Source: Bianquea renquensis
GTDB lineage: Bacteria; Bacillota; Clostridia; Lachnospirales; Bianqueaceae
Direction of reading: 5' to 3'
Assembly (NCBI RefSeq): GCF_014384895.1
Contig: NZ_JACRSQ010000028.1
Coordinates: 1-39,241 of the forward strand
DNA: 39,241 nt
Shown: piece by piece, positions 31,911 to 39,233 of the stretch
How positions within the stretch are numbered: position 1 is the stretch's first letter
How the letters are laid out: every line of letters begins with the position of its first letter
Made by a program: the position numbers and the translations under genes
The notes under the pieces: generated by a model
The model's input: only the letters and a program-made list of their open reading frames with translations
Told to the model about the DNA's origin: nothing
Databases searched by the model: none

Positions 31911-33458
31911 TTGAAGTGGGTGCGTAGACTACTTAAGCTTTTGTTTAGCAGAGTCGTGTTGGTGGCAATCTGTATTGTAATCCAGATTGCGTACCTGATT
32001 ATTGCCATCTGGCAATTTAGTCAATATTTTGCCTACCTGCAGCTGATCTTGACGCTGTTGAGCTTTATCGTGGTGGTGTATATTATTAATGATAAGAGCA
32101 ATCCCGCATATAAATTAGCCTGGATCGTGCCCATCATGGCATTTCCGATCTTTGGCGGATTGTTTTACATATTCTTCGGCGGAAATAAAGCGGGCCGCCG
32201 AATGCAGAAGAAACTTACCGGACTCATGGAGACGACCCAGGCGATGACACGCCATGAATCGCCGGTTATAGCACAGTTGGAGGCGCTCGATCCTAGGGTG
32301 GGTTTACAGGCGCGCTATATTCAGGATTGTGCCATGTACTCCACCTGGACGAATTCCACGGTGACATACCATGCGTCTGGGGAGGAACAATTTGAGGACT
32401 TGAAAGCTGAGCTGGAGAAGGCGGAGCACTATATTTTTTTAGAGTACTTTATCATACATGAGGGGATCTTCTGGGATACGATTTTGGAGATTCTTGTTCG
32501 AAAGGCGCAAGAGGGCGTCGATGTCCGGCTTATCTATGACGATCTGGGATGTGTGGTCTTGCTCCCATACGGATATGACCGCAAGCTGGAGAAGCTGGGG
32601 ATTCAGTGCAAGGTGTTTAATCCGTTTATTCCTTTTATCTCCGTGCGGATGAATAACCGGGACCATCGAAAGATCGTGGTGATTGACGGCCATACGGCCT
32701 TTACCGGCGGCATCAACCTGGCGGATGAGTACATTAATGCGTATGAGAAATACGGGCATTGGAAAGACACTGGCGTGATGGTAAAAGGGGAAGCCGTCTG
32801 GAACTTTACCGTGATGTTCCTGACGCTGTGGGATTTTCTGACAAAGACCCGGGAACCGGATTATGAGCGCTTCCGGCCACAGGTATATCACCCGGAACCA
32901 TTTGCCGGGGAAGGATTTGTGGCGCCCTTCACCGATAGCCCTATGGATGGGGAGACGGTGGGAGAAAATGTGTATTACAATCTCATTGCCCATGCTTCTC
33001 ACTATGTATATATTACGACGCCCTATTTGATTTTGGACTATGAGATGACCAACGCCCTGTGTACCGCCGCTAAGAGCGGCGTGGACGTGCGGATCATCAC
33101 GCCTTACGTGTGGGATAAGTTTATGGTGTATATGCTGACCCAATCCAATTACCCGGCTCTTCTGGAAGCCGGCGTCAAGATCTATGAGTATACGCCGGGT
33201 TTTGTCCATGCGAAATCCTTTGTGGTTGACGATGAGCTGGCGACGGTGGGGACGATCAACCTGGACTACCGCAGTTTGTACCTACACTTCGAGTGTGGAT
33301 GCTGGATGTACAAGACACCTGCGGTCATGGATATCAAGGCGGATTTGCTCAAGACCATGGAGGAATGCCATCGCTTTACCATGGAAGATTATCACAAGCT
33401 ACCGCTCTACCGCAGACTGGGAGGAAAGTTGCTCAAGCTGTTTGCGCCGTTGCTGTAA
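31911..33458 (+). CDS. cls: cardiolipin synthase
   Basis: 515 residues. It joins two phosphatidylglycerols into cardiolipin at the membrane. N-terminal membrane helices (about 14-32, 39-58 and 68-90) precede two phospholipase-D domains: HRKIVVIDG (His252) with GGINLADEY, and HAKSFVVDDELATVGTINLDYRS (His433). Length and layout fit the Firmicute ClsA type. Start: TTG at 31911, AAGGCGGG in front; there is no better ATG. It is divergent from the LiaI/LiaF-like gene 108 bases away; both touch envelope maintenance. Confidence 0.95.
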   Translation: MKWVRRLLKLLFSRVVLVAICIVIQIAYLIIAIWQFSQYFAYLQLILTLLSFIVVVYIINDKSNPAYKLAWIVPIMAFPIFGGLFYIFFGGNKAGRRMQKKLTGLMETTQAMTRHESPVIAQLEALDPRVGLQARYIQDCAMYSTWTNSTVTYHASGEEQFEDLKAELEKAEHYIFLEYFIIHEGIFWDTILEILVRKAQEGVDVRLIYDDLGCVVLLPYGYDRKLEKLGIQCKVFNPFIPFISVRMNNRDHRKIVVIDGHTAFTGGINLADEYINAYEKYGHWKDTGVMVKGEAVWNFTVMFLTLWDFLTKTREPDYERFRPQVYHPEPFAGEGFVAPFTDSPMDGETVGENVYYNLIAHASHYVYITTPYLILDYEMTNALCTAAKSGVDVRIITPYVWDKFMVYMLTQSNYPALLEAGVKIYEYTPGFVHAKSFVVDDELATVGTINLDYRSLYLHFECGCWMYKTPAVMDIKADLLKTMEECHRFTMEDYHKLPLYRRLGGKLLKLFAPLL

Positions 33459-33471
33459 CAGGGGTCGGGAG

Positions 33472-34620
33472 TCACCCGATCTTTCGCTTCGCTCTTGACA
33501 CAAGATTGGCGGCGACAGTAAACACAAGCGCAAATACCAAAAGCATACCCATATTGAACAGGATCGGCCGTAAGGTCCCAAAGTTTAGCGCCTCCATGGT
33601 TTTCAACCGTTCATTTGTCTGGATGTACCAGTAGGACGGAAGAATGTGCGCAACTGTCAAGACAGAATTCGGAAGCCACTCCACCGGAACAAAGGCGCCG
33701 CACAGAAAGCTTGAACCCAACGCCACCACATTGACAATCCCGTTGACTGCGTTTTTATTTTTCACAAGGTTTCCGATCAAGAATGCGATTGTCAACGCGC
33801 ATAGGGTGAACACGAAGGAATTAAGAATCAAAACCAGTCCCTGCGCCGTAAACATGACATTTCCCACCAACACAAAGCTTAATAACACATAAAACAGCCA
33901 CAGCACAACTGCGAACAGGCTATTCGATACCAGCAGCAACCGATTGTATTTCTTATACTCCATGCTGCTGATTGCGGTTCTCTTGCGGATCGGTTCGCTT
34001 TTAAAGCTGGACAGGATCAGGCATATGACATACACGCACCCTGCTAAAATGCTGTAATTTGCAAAGTTGTAATACAATGCGGATTTCGTCAAACGATTCG
34101 TATCCAGCGTCGATGTGATTTCCACCTCGGTCTGTTTGGACAGCGTATGGCCGATCTTCGCGGTCAACTCCTGCTCATCCTCTATATATCGGGCATAGAT
34201 CGCTGCCACTTTGATATAGCGGGATAGGAGCATTTCCGCATAGGATGCCTGGAAATCCCCTGTACTTTTAATTTGGATCTCTGGATTTAAACCATTCAGA
34301 AAATCCTCCCCATAATGCTGGGGGATATAGATAACATAATGGACGTCCCGGTAAAACAGCGCATCATTGATGGCGTCCTCGTCGTTTTTTATATCCACGA
34401 TGGTACAGTTGCTTTCTATATACTCCGTAAGCCCCCTGGTAATGCCGGTGTTATCATCTTCGTTGATAAGGAGAACATCCGGCTTGCTGGCCATAAAGCC
34501 AGCGCTGGAATCGCTTGCCTGCATGTTGAACCCGGCGAAGGCAACTAAAATAACAGTGTATAGAATGATCGGGACTTTGCATTGATTTAATACCCGTAAA
34601 AAAGTTTTAAATACTATCAT
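33472..34620 (-). CDS. ABC-2 type exporter permease (second)
   Basis: 382 residues in the YhgE/Pip-like ABC-2 layout: one N-terminal helix (VPIILYTVILVAFAGFNM), an extracytoplasmic domain of about 150 residues, and five or six C-terminal helices. It overlaps the first permease gene by 14 bases, indicating translational coupling, and is the last gene of a TetR-ATPase-permease-permease operon. It would pair with the other permease to make a heterodimeric channel. Base composition is more AT-rich than the genes to its left, suggesting a different origin. Substrate unknown; drugs or peptides are common for this class. Confidence 0.88.
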   Translation of the reverse strand: MIVFKTFLRVLNQCKVPIILYTVILVAFAGFNMQASDSSAGFMASKPDVLLINEDDNTGITRGLTEYIESNCTIVDIKNDEDAINDALFYRDVHYVIYIPQHYGEDFLNGLNPEIQIKSTGDFQASYAEMLLSRYIKVAAIYARYIEDEQELTAKIGHTLSKQTEVEITSTLDTNRLTKSALYYNFANYSILAGCVYVICLILSSFKSEPIRKRTAISSMEYKKYNRLLLVSNSLFAVVLWLFYVLLSFVLVGNVMFTAQGLVLILNSFVFTLCALTIAFLIGNLVKNKNAVNGIVNVVALGSSFLCGAFVPVEWLPNSVLTVAHILPSYWYIQTNERLKTMEALNFGTLRPILFNMGMLLVFALVFTVAANLVSRAKRKIG

Positions 34621-35794
34621 ATCGTTGTCTCCTTAAGCCAGATATGGATACTACAATCATGACAAGGGAAAAAATCAGCAGGCTCGCCACGTTGACAAAG
34701 TATCGGTCCAGGGTGTCATAATAATACAGCGCATAGAGACCATCTGTAATCATATTGGCAGGGTTGATCCGATTGAGCAGGGGAAGATTTTTGTCGATGA
34801 TATATTTCATGGTGATTCCCATCATGCCAGACAGAAAACAGCCTACCATTGTCACGGAAATAATAATTCCCGTCTTGACATTGTCGTTGGATTTGACTAG
34901 CACCGCCATAGCGATTCCGAGGGATAATCCTGCCAGGCATCCGCACAGTGTCAACAGCACAACCAAGGGTAGGGTATCTCCATAATCAACTTTGAGTACA
35001 AAGATGGTATAGACAAACAGCAGAGAGACCCCGATAACCTGCGTTATATAGCCGGCTAGCACGCTGCTAAAGATGAGTTTCCCCTTGCGCATGGGGCTTA
35101 CGGATACTCGCTTCCCTTGATTGCTCATATTGGCTAAGTTTAGGTTTACCGCTACCATTCCAAGAATCCCGCCGTACAGGCAGGTCATGGCAATCAAGGT
35201 ATAAAATTCGATCATGGTATAGCTCAGATTTTCGCTGGATATGTTTTGAATGCGCGGCTCGCTCTCCTGGGCAATCCCCATTACCTCACTGTAAAGCTGA
35301 GCGTAAAAGGCATTCTGATCACCAGCTGTGGATATCTCACCCTTTGCCATCGCAGACGCTGTCAAGGTTTGTATCATTTCTTCTGCCTGCGAAACTTCTT
35401 GGGTTACATATTGGAGAATCGTTTCCTCGATTCCGCTGGAGGATACCACCACCGTGGGCCCATGGTCCGTCAGCACAAAGTAGCCCGCGATCTCTTGATC
35501 TTCGAGCAGCCGCTGGGCCTCGTCCTCGCTCACGTATTGGGTCTGAAATAATCGTTCGGCATTGTCCGCATCGCTCAAAGCGGCAAAGGACTCCCTCCAT
35601 ATTTCATTGTTCTGAAACACATCATTCTCTATCACAGCGATCTTGATAAGGTCAAATTTTTCACTGCTTTCGATGTCGGAAAACGCCAGGTTAAAAAAGG
35701 TCCCTAAGATGATGGGAAAAGCAAAGGTCCAGAATATCAGCATTTTATCACGGAAGAGCGTCTTAAACGCGTACTTGAAATTGTGTATAAACAT
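34607..35794 (-). CDS. ABC-2 type exporter permease (first)
   Basis: 395 residues with the same topology as the following gene: N-terminal helix (MLIFWTFAFPIILGTFFNLAF), large external domain (about residues 30-200), then about six helices. The ATG at 35792-35794 directly follows the TAA of the ATPase gene (TAAATG), so translation is probably coupled. It works with the ATPase encoded at 35795-36733. Confidence 0.88.
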   Translation of the reverse strand: MFIHNFKYAFKTLFRDKMLIFWTFAFPIILGTFFNLAFSDIESSEKFDLIKIAVIENDVFQNNEIWRESFAALSDADNAERLFQTQYVSEDEAQRLLEDQEIAGYFVLTDHGPTVVVSSSGIEETILQYVTQEVSQAEEMIQTLTASAMAKGEISTAGDQNAFYAQLYSEVMGIAQESEPRIQNISSENLSYTMIEFYTLIAMTCLYGGILGMVAVNLNLANMSNQGKRVSVSPMRKGKLIFSSVLAGYITQVIGVSLLFVYTIFVLKVDYGDTLPLVVLLTLCGCLAGLSLGIAMAVLVKSNDNVKTGIIISVTMVGCFLSGMMGITMKYIIDKNLPLLNRINPANMITDGLYALYYYDTLDRYFVNVASLLIFSLVMIVVSISGLRRQRYDSI

Positions 35795-36733
35795 TTAATC
35801 CCGCAGCTCCTTACCTGTAAGTTCCAAGAATACATCATTCAGTGTCGGCCGTTCAGAATAGATTTTGCTGTACTCGATCCCCTCTTGTTTGAGAAAATCC
35901 ATAAGCGCAACTAGATTATTCTTTCCTTTTTGGTAGGTTATGAGCAAAAGATTGTCGCTGTATGTCACCATATCGACTGTCTCAAATTGTTTTATCGCCT
36001 CAATGTATCTCGCATCCAGATTGCTAATCTCGACTGTAATCTTTTCTTCTATCTTTGCGAGTTCCTTTAGTTCATCGTTTGTGCCGCTCGCCAATATGGC
36101 GCCCTTATCCAGAATGATGACTCTATCACAGAGGATCTCGACTTCTTCCATATAATGAGTTGTATATACGATGGTTGCCCCATTGTCTCTTAATTGTTTG
36201 ATACCATCTAAAATGTTATTTCTACTTTGTGGGTCAACGGCGACTGTGGGTTCATCCAAAAAGATCAACTTCGGCTTATGGGCGATACCACAGGCAATAT
36301 TCAGTCTTCTTAGCAGTCCGCCGGACAACTGCTTGGGGCGGAATTTAGTAAATTCTTCCAACCCTACCAGTGTCAGCGCGTCTTGAATATACTGCTTTCT
36401 GATTCCCTTGTTCTTGATGTAGAGACCGCAGAAATAATCAATATTTTCATATACCGTCAGCTCGTCAAACACTGCGACATCCTGGAATACCACGCCGACC
36501 TTCGATTTGAGTTCATAAGCATCGGGCTTCATCTCACTGCCGAATAGTTTAATGCTCCCCTTACTAAAATTCAGCAAGGACAAAATACAGTTGATGGTTG
36601 TTGATTTGCCACTGCCGTTGGGGCCTAAAAGCCCTAAAATTTCTCCTTCGCGAACCTCAAACGATAAAGCATCCACTGCTTTTATGTTTTTATACTCTTT
36701 TGTCAAGTTCTGAACCTCAATCACATTGCCCAC
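35795..36733 (-). CDS. ABC exporter ATPase
   Basis: 312 residues: Walker A GPNGSGKST (about 36-44), Q-loop VVFQDVAVF, signature LSGGLLRRL, Walker B LIFLDEPTVAVDP, H-loop YTTHYMEE, then about 90 residues of the C-terminal extension common in drug- and bacteriocin-type ABC-2 ATPases (DrrA-like). Start: GTG directly after the TAA of the TetR gene (TAAGTG), with AGGGGG eight bases in front. It energises the two permeases downstream. Confidence 0.93.
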   Translation of the reverse strand: MGNVIEVQNLTKEYKNIKAVDALSFEVREGEILGLLGPNGSGKSTTINCILSLLNFSKGSIKLFGSEMKPDAYELKSKVGVVFQDVAVFDELTVYENIDYFCGLYIKNKGIRKQYIQDALTLVGLEEFTKFRPKQLSGGLLRRLNIACGIAHKPKLIFLDEPTVAVDPQSRNNILDGIKQLRDNGATIVYTTHYMEEVEILCDRVIILDKGAILASGTNDELKELAKIEEKITVEISNLDARYIEAIKQFETVDMVTYSDNLLLITYQKGKNNLVALMDFLKQEGIEYSKIYSERPTLNDVFLELTGKELRD

Positions 36734-37312
36734 TTATTTTTCCCCCTGTTTTCTTTCAATTTTAAAGCCCATAAGCATTTCTCTAACGGTGCTGCCTAAA
36801 AGTTCCTTTATTTCTTCATCCGTAAAATTGACTGTACTGGTCGCGGCCAAAGTGGCAATTCCATGTGTGAAGACCCAAACCTTTAAATGAAATTTTTTCT
36901 GTTCTTCCAAGCTTAACCCGGAAAAAATCTGCCCCGTCTGCAACACATCATTTCCCATATCATCGTTTTGTATAAAGCAATCCGGGGACAGATTGCTTTC
37001 GGTCATAAAAAGAATTTTGAAAAAGTTCGGATAATCCCTCGCAAACCGAATGTAGGCCATCCCCATGCCCTGATATGCCTTTTCCTCATTGGCGCCCTGT
37101 CTCATGTACCCAATGTAAGTGTGGTAAATTTTTTCAATCACGGCATTTTTTAATTCTTCCATAGTGGAGAAATTGAGATAGATTGGTTGGACAGAGCTGT
37201 TCAGCTCTTTAGCGATTCTCCGGGCGTTTACCACTTGAAGCCCTTCATTTTTTACGACTTCATAGGTCGCGTTGATAATATGATCCCTTTGAAATTTTTT
37301 TGAAGGCGGCAT
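36734..37312 (-). CDS. TetR-family transcriptional regulator
   Basis: 192 residues. N-terminal HTH: DHIINATYEVVKNEGLQVVNARRIAKELNSSVQPIYLNFSTMEELKNAV, clear TetR type with the conserved aromatic turn (PIYLNF where YYHF is usual). The C-terminal ligand-binding half is helical and includes a WVFTHGIATL segment typical of the TetR/WHG group. It heads the ABC-2 exporter operon with no gap to the ATPase, so it probably represses its own operon until an export substrate binds. The ATG has AAAGGA eight bases upstream. Confidence 0.92.
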   Translation of the reverse strand: MPPSKKFQRDHIINATYEVVKNEGLQVVNARRIAKELNSSVQPIYLNFSTMEELKNAVIEKIYHTYIGYMRQGANEEKAYQGMGMAYIRFARDYPNFFKILFMTESNLSPDCFIQNDDMGNDVLQTGQIFSGLSLEEQKKFHLKVWVFTHGIATLAATSTVNFTDEEIKELLGSTVREMLMGFKIERKQGEK

Positions 37313-37337
37313 TTGTCCATTCCTTTCAATATCGCTT

Positions 37338-37382
37338 GTTATGTAACGTATGTTATTTTAACACATAGAACCTTTTTTGTAA
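37338..37382 (-). promoter_or_regulatory. promoter and operator of the TetR-ABC operon
   Basis: Minus strand: -35 TTACAA (37382-37377), 16-base spacer, -10 TAAAAT (37360-37355). Downstream of and overlapping the -10 box, 37338-37362 holds alternating GTTA/TAAC words in partial dyads (TAACGTATGTTA), a probable TetR operator. The -35 box is only 14 bases from the first 63-bp repeat. Confidence 0.58.
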
Positions 37383-37396
37383 AGTCAATATCGTGT

Positions 37397-37774
37397 AGCC
37401 GCTAAAAAAGCGAGAGGCAACGATCTCAAGAGTGTTGGAAAAGGAAAAACCTGTTTGACAGCCGCTAAAAAAACGAGAGGCCACGATCGTGAAAGTGTCG
37501 GAAAGCGAAAAACCCATTCAGCAGCCGCTAAAAAAGCGAGAGCCGACGATCGTAAGAGTGACGGAAAAGGAAAAACCTGTTTAACAGCCGCTAAAAAAGC
37601 GAGAGCCGACGATCTCGAAAGTGTCAGAAAGCGAAAAACCTGTTTGACAGCCGCTAAAAAAACGAGAGGCGACGATCGTAAGAGTGTCGGAAAGCGAGAA
37701 ACCCGTTCAGCAGCCGCTAAAAAATGGGAAGCCGACAATCACGAGAGTGTCGGAAAGCGAAAAACACGTTCAAC
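37397..37774. repeat. higher-order repeat half 1 (units 1-6, 378 bp)
   Basis: Units 1-6 match units 7-12 in order. Units 1 and 7 both end CTGTTTGACAG; 2 and 8 end CCCATTCAGCAG; 3 and 9 end CCTGTTTAACAG; 5 and 11 end CGAGAAACCCGTTCAGCAG; 6 and 12 alone carry AAAAAATGGGAAGCCGAC. Units 4 and 10 differ. Confidence 0.8.
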
Positions 37775-38171
37775 AGCCGCTAAAAAAACGAGAGGCGACG
37801 ATCTCGAGAGTGTCGGAAAGCGAAAAACCTGTTTGACAGCCGCTAAAAAAACGAGAGGCGACGATCGTAAGAGTGTCGGAAAGCGAAAAACCCATTCAGC
37901 AGCCGCTAAAAAAGCGAGAGGCGACGATCTCGAGAGTGTCGGAAAGCGAAAAACCTGTTTAACAGCCGCTAAAAAAACGAGAGGCGACGATCGTAAGAGT
38001 GTCAGAAAGCGAAAAACCCGTTCAACAGCCGCTAAAAAAGCGAGAGGCGACGATCGTAAGAGTGTCGGAAAGCGAGAAACCCGTTCAGCAGCCGCTAAAA
38101 AATGGGAAGCCGACGATCTCAAGAGTGACGAGTGCAGAGCAGTACATCGGTATGTCAACGACGACGATTGA
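37455..38171 (+). CDS. possible basic repeat protein (low confidence)
   Basis: 238 residues if translated from the TTG at 37455, which has AAAAGGA nine bases upstream. The product would be about eleven 21-residue repeats of the type TAAKKTRGDDRKSVGKRKT, strongly basic and disordered-looking like AAKK-rich nucleic-acid-binding tails, ending in VHRYVNDDD. Against it: the frame is open simply because the repeat is 63 bases without a stop in this phase, and many repeat differences change residues in this frame but are silent in the alternative frame QPLKKREATIVRVSESEKPV. No homologue recognised. Confidence 0.22.
   Translation: MTAAKKTRGHDRESVGKRKTHSAAAKKARADDRKSDGKGKTCLTAAKKARADDLESVRKRKTCLTAAKKTRGDDRKSVGKRETRSAAAKKWEADNHESVGKRKTRSTAAKKTRGDDLESVGKRKTCLTAAKKTRGDDRKSVGKRKTHSAAAKKARGDDLESVGKRKTCLTAAKKTRGDDRKSVRKRKTRSTAAKKARGDDRKSVGKRETRSAAAKKWEADDLKSDECRAVHRYVNDDD
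37775..38152. repeat. higher-order repeat half 2 (units 7-12, 378 bp)
   Basis: Second copy of the six-unit block, matching units 1-6 in order; its last unit runs into unrelated sequence after about 38127. Confidence 0.8.
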
Positions 38172-38298
38172 TTTTTCTGCAGGAACTGCGGAGATCGCAA
38201 TACTTGTAGACGGCGATATGAGCAGAACGAATGTGTTTACTAAAATTGCAATCCGTCAAAGTCTGAAAATCTCTATAAGTGAGCTCCAAAGAAATTGA
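37999..38298 (+). CDS. possible short protein reading out of the array (low confidence)
   Basis: 99 residues from a GTG at 37999. It reads the repeat in the phase VSESEKPVQQPLKKREATI and continues into non-repeat sequence as MSTTTIDFSAGTAEIAILVD and onward to SISELQRN. In this phase several inter-repeat differences are silent (for example AAA/AAG, GCG/GCC/GCA, GAA/GAG, CCC/CCT, CAG/CAA). Earlier units are cut by TGA or TAA at their ends, so only the last three units are continuous. The non-repeat tail looks protein-like; an internal ATG at 38152 could start it separately. No clear ribosome site. May be a decaying gene. Confidence 0.3.
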   Translation: MSESEKPVQQPLKKREATIVRVSESEKPVQQPLKNGKPTISRVTSAEQYIGMSTTTIDFSAGTAEIAILVDGDMSRTNVFTKIAIRQSLKISISELQRN

Positions 38299-38487
38299 CG
38301 GTCCCCTTTGAGTTGGAGCAAGAGAAAATACGATGCGGGAGCCAATCGCGGCGGCGGGTTTTATATACCTCTTGCGCCCCCATTGTCCGGTGTGGGACAG
38401 ACACTTTCCAGCGTCAGCGGTCGCAAAGGTATCAAATGCTACCCAAACTGTTAAAATGCAGTTTTATGCCATTTCTCAGAAAATACA
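38299..38487. other. region between the array and the right-hand gene
   Basis: About 190 bases. Overlapping short plus-strand frames (38295-38573, 38333-38521) lack ribosome sites and I recognise nothing in them. No repeat or promoter is apparent. Confidence 0.35.
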
Positions 38488-38536
38488 AAACCGCTGCGAC
38501 TTCCATCCTACACGGGGATGAAAATTGCAGCGGTTT
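38480..38536 (-). terminator. terminator of the GyrI-like gene
   Basis: Perfect 10-base arms AAACCGCTGC (38488-38497) and GCAGCGGTTT (38527-38536) with an inner CATCC/GGATG pairing; on the minus strand it is followed by TGTATTTTC. It starts 23 bases after the stop at 38559. Confidence 0.78.
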
Positions 38537-38558
38537 ATTGCGTCATATAAGAATGATC

Positions 38559-39125
38559 CTACATATCCCTTGACTTTTCACGGACGGGGACATATAAATA
38601 ACAAGCTTCAATATTGAAATTTTCCGGATTATGTAAATAATATTCGTATATTGGTAACGTGTCATCACCATATTCGTATCCGTACCTTGGTGCTAAAATT
38701 TCACCAATCCATTTATATGGTGGAATGCCACCAGTCCATGGCTCAACATCCAATGCTCGAAATGTTTTATCGCATAGTTGGAGTTTCATGTATAAAGATG
38801 AGGGTACTTTGATAACATCATAGCAATCAGGTTGTTCTTCGGTTTTCACTAAAAATCCGAACATAACACCATTCGGACGTTCATTGGAAAGATAATTCAA
38901 ACTAATGCATACTTCCCAATTTTTTTCACGTTCGTTTGGAAAATTATTCGGGAATAGTATCGAAGCTTCTTGTGCTATTTTTTCCACATCTGGCTCATCT
39001 ATATTATTGACAGCATAACCAATCTTTCCGCACCAAATAGTATCACTCCAACTTATCAAATCAACATCGATCCCATTACAATCAAATGTTTTTATAACTT
39101 TTTCTTGAGAATGTGCATATTCCAT
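38559..39125 (-). CDS. GyrI-like/AraC effector-binding-domain protein
   Basis: 188 residues, no DNA-binding domain. The pattern of a long loop after the first strands (GKIGYAVNNIDEP), NWEVCISL, a GFLVKTEEQPD strand, KVPSSLYMKLQ, a WIGEILAPRYGYE helix and a closing IYEYYLHNPENFNIEACYLYVPVRE fits the GyrI-like small-molecule-binding fold, found alone or fused to AraC/MerR regulators. As a stand-alone protein it may sequester or hydrolyse small hydrophobic molecules. Start: the ATG at 39125 is 12 bases from AAAGGA; the ATG at 39137 touches the ribosome site. The region is clearly more AT-rich than the rest of the window, suggesting acquisition. Confidence 0.75.
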   Translation of the reverse strand: MEYAHSQEKVIKTFDCNGIDVDLISWSDTIWCGKIGYAVNNIDEPDVEKIAQEASILFPNNFPNEREKNWEVCISLNYLSNERPNGVMFGFLVKTEEQPDCYDVIKVPSSLYMKLQLCDKTFRALDVEPWTGGIPPYKWIGEILAPRYGYEYGDDTLPIYEYYLHNPENFNIEACYLYVPVREKSRDM

Positions 39126-39149
39126 ATTTATATCCATTCCTTTCGCTTC

Positions 39150-39197
39150 GCTCAGGCACAAAACGTTATGAAAATGGTTTGCCTGAGCCTATTTTTT
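39150..39197 (+). terminator. plus-strand terminator-like hairpin in the leader of the GyrI-like gene
   Basis: GCTCAGGCA (39150-39158) and TGCCTGAGC (39180-39188) form a perfect 9-base stem, followed on the plus strand by CTATTTTTT. No plus-strand gene ends here. On the minus strand the same stem lies in the leader, six bases ahead of the AAAGGA ribosome site at 39138-39143, and could affect translation. Confidence 0.55.
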
Positions 39198-39233
39198 CGG
39201 TATACTTCTTATTCGTAGGGAACTCGGTATACT
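39197..39233. repeat. 10-base direct repeat TCGGTATACT near the right edge
   Basis: Copies at 39197-39206 and 39224-39233, spaced 27 bases start to start, upstream of the GyrI-like gene. Each contains the palindrome GTATAC. Could be a paired regulator site. Confidence 0.45.

Larger units (their letters stand above)
37397..38152. repeat. 12-copy, exactly 63-bp tandem repeat array
   Basis: The anchor AGCCGCTAAAAAA begins at 37397, 37460, 37523, 37586, 37649, 37712, 37775, 37838, 37901, 37964, 38027 and 38090: twelve copies, always 63 bases apart, with no insertion or deletion. The last copy loses similarity after about 38127. Units vary by substitution, mainly at a block ACGATCGTAAG or ACGATCTCGAG, and at the junction CCCGTTCAG or CCTGTTTGA/TTTAA. 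Because 63 is a multiple of three, open frames persist automatically on both strands and are not proof of coding. There are no unique spacers, so it is not CRISPR. Confidence 0.97.

Noticed and set aside
37397..38152. CRISPR array
   Set aside because: Units are contiguous 63-base repeats with no unique spacers between short repeats and there are no cas genes nearby.
37397..38152. Conserved TGA and TAA at unit ends as proof of selection for stops
   Set aside because: The same stop type recurs six units apart, so it is explained by the 378-base block duplication rather than by selection.
37385..38200. Long minus-strand proteins with repeated RFPTLLRSSPLAFLAAV
   Set aside because: They mirror the repeat; a repeat of 63 bases with no stop in a phase stays open by default. 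The phase changes residues at most variable sites and has no ribosome site.
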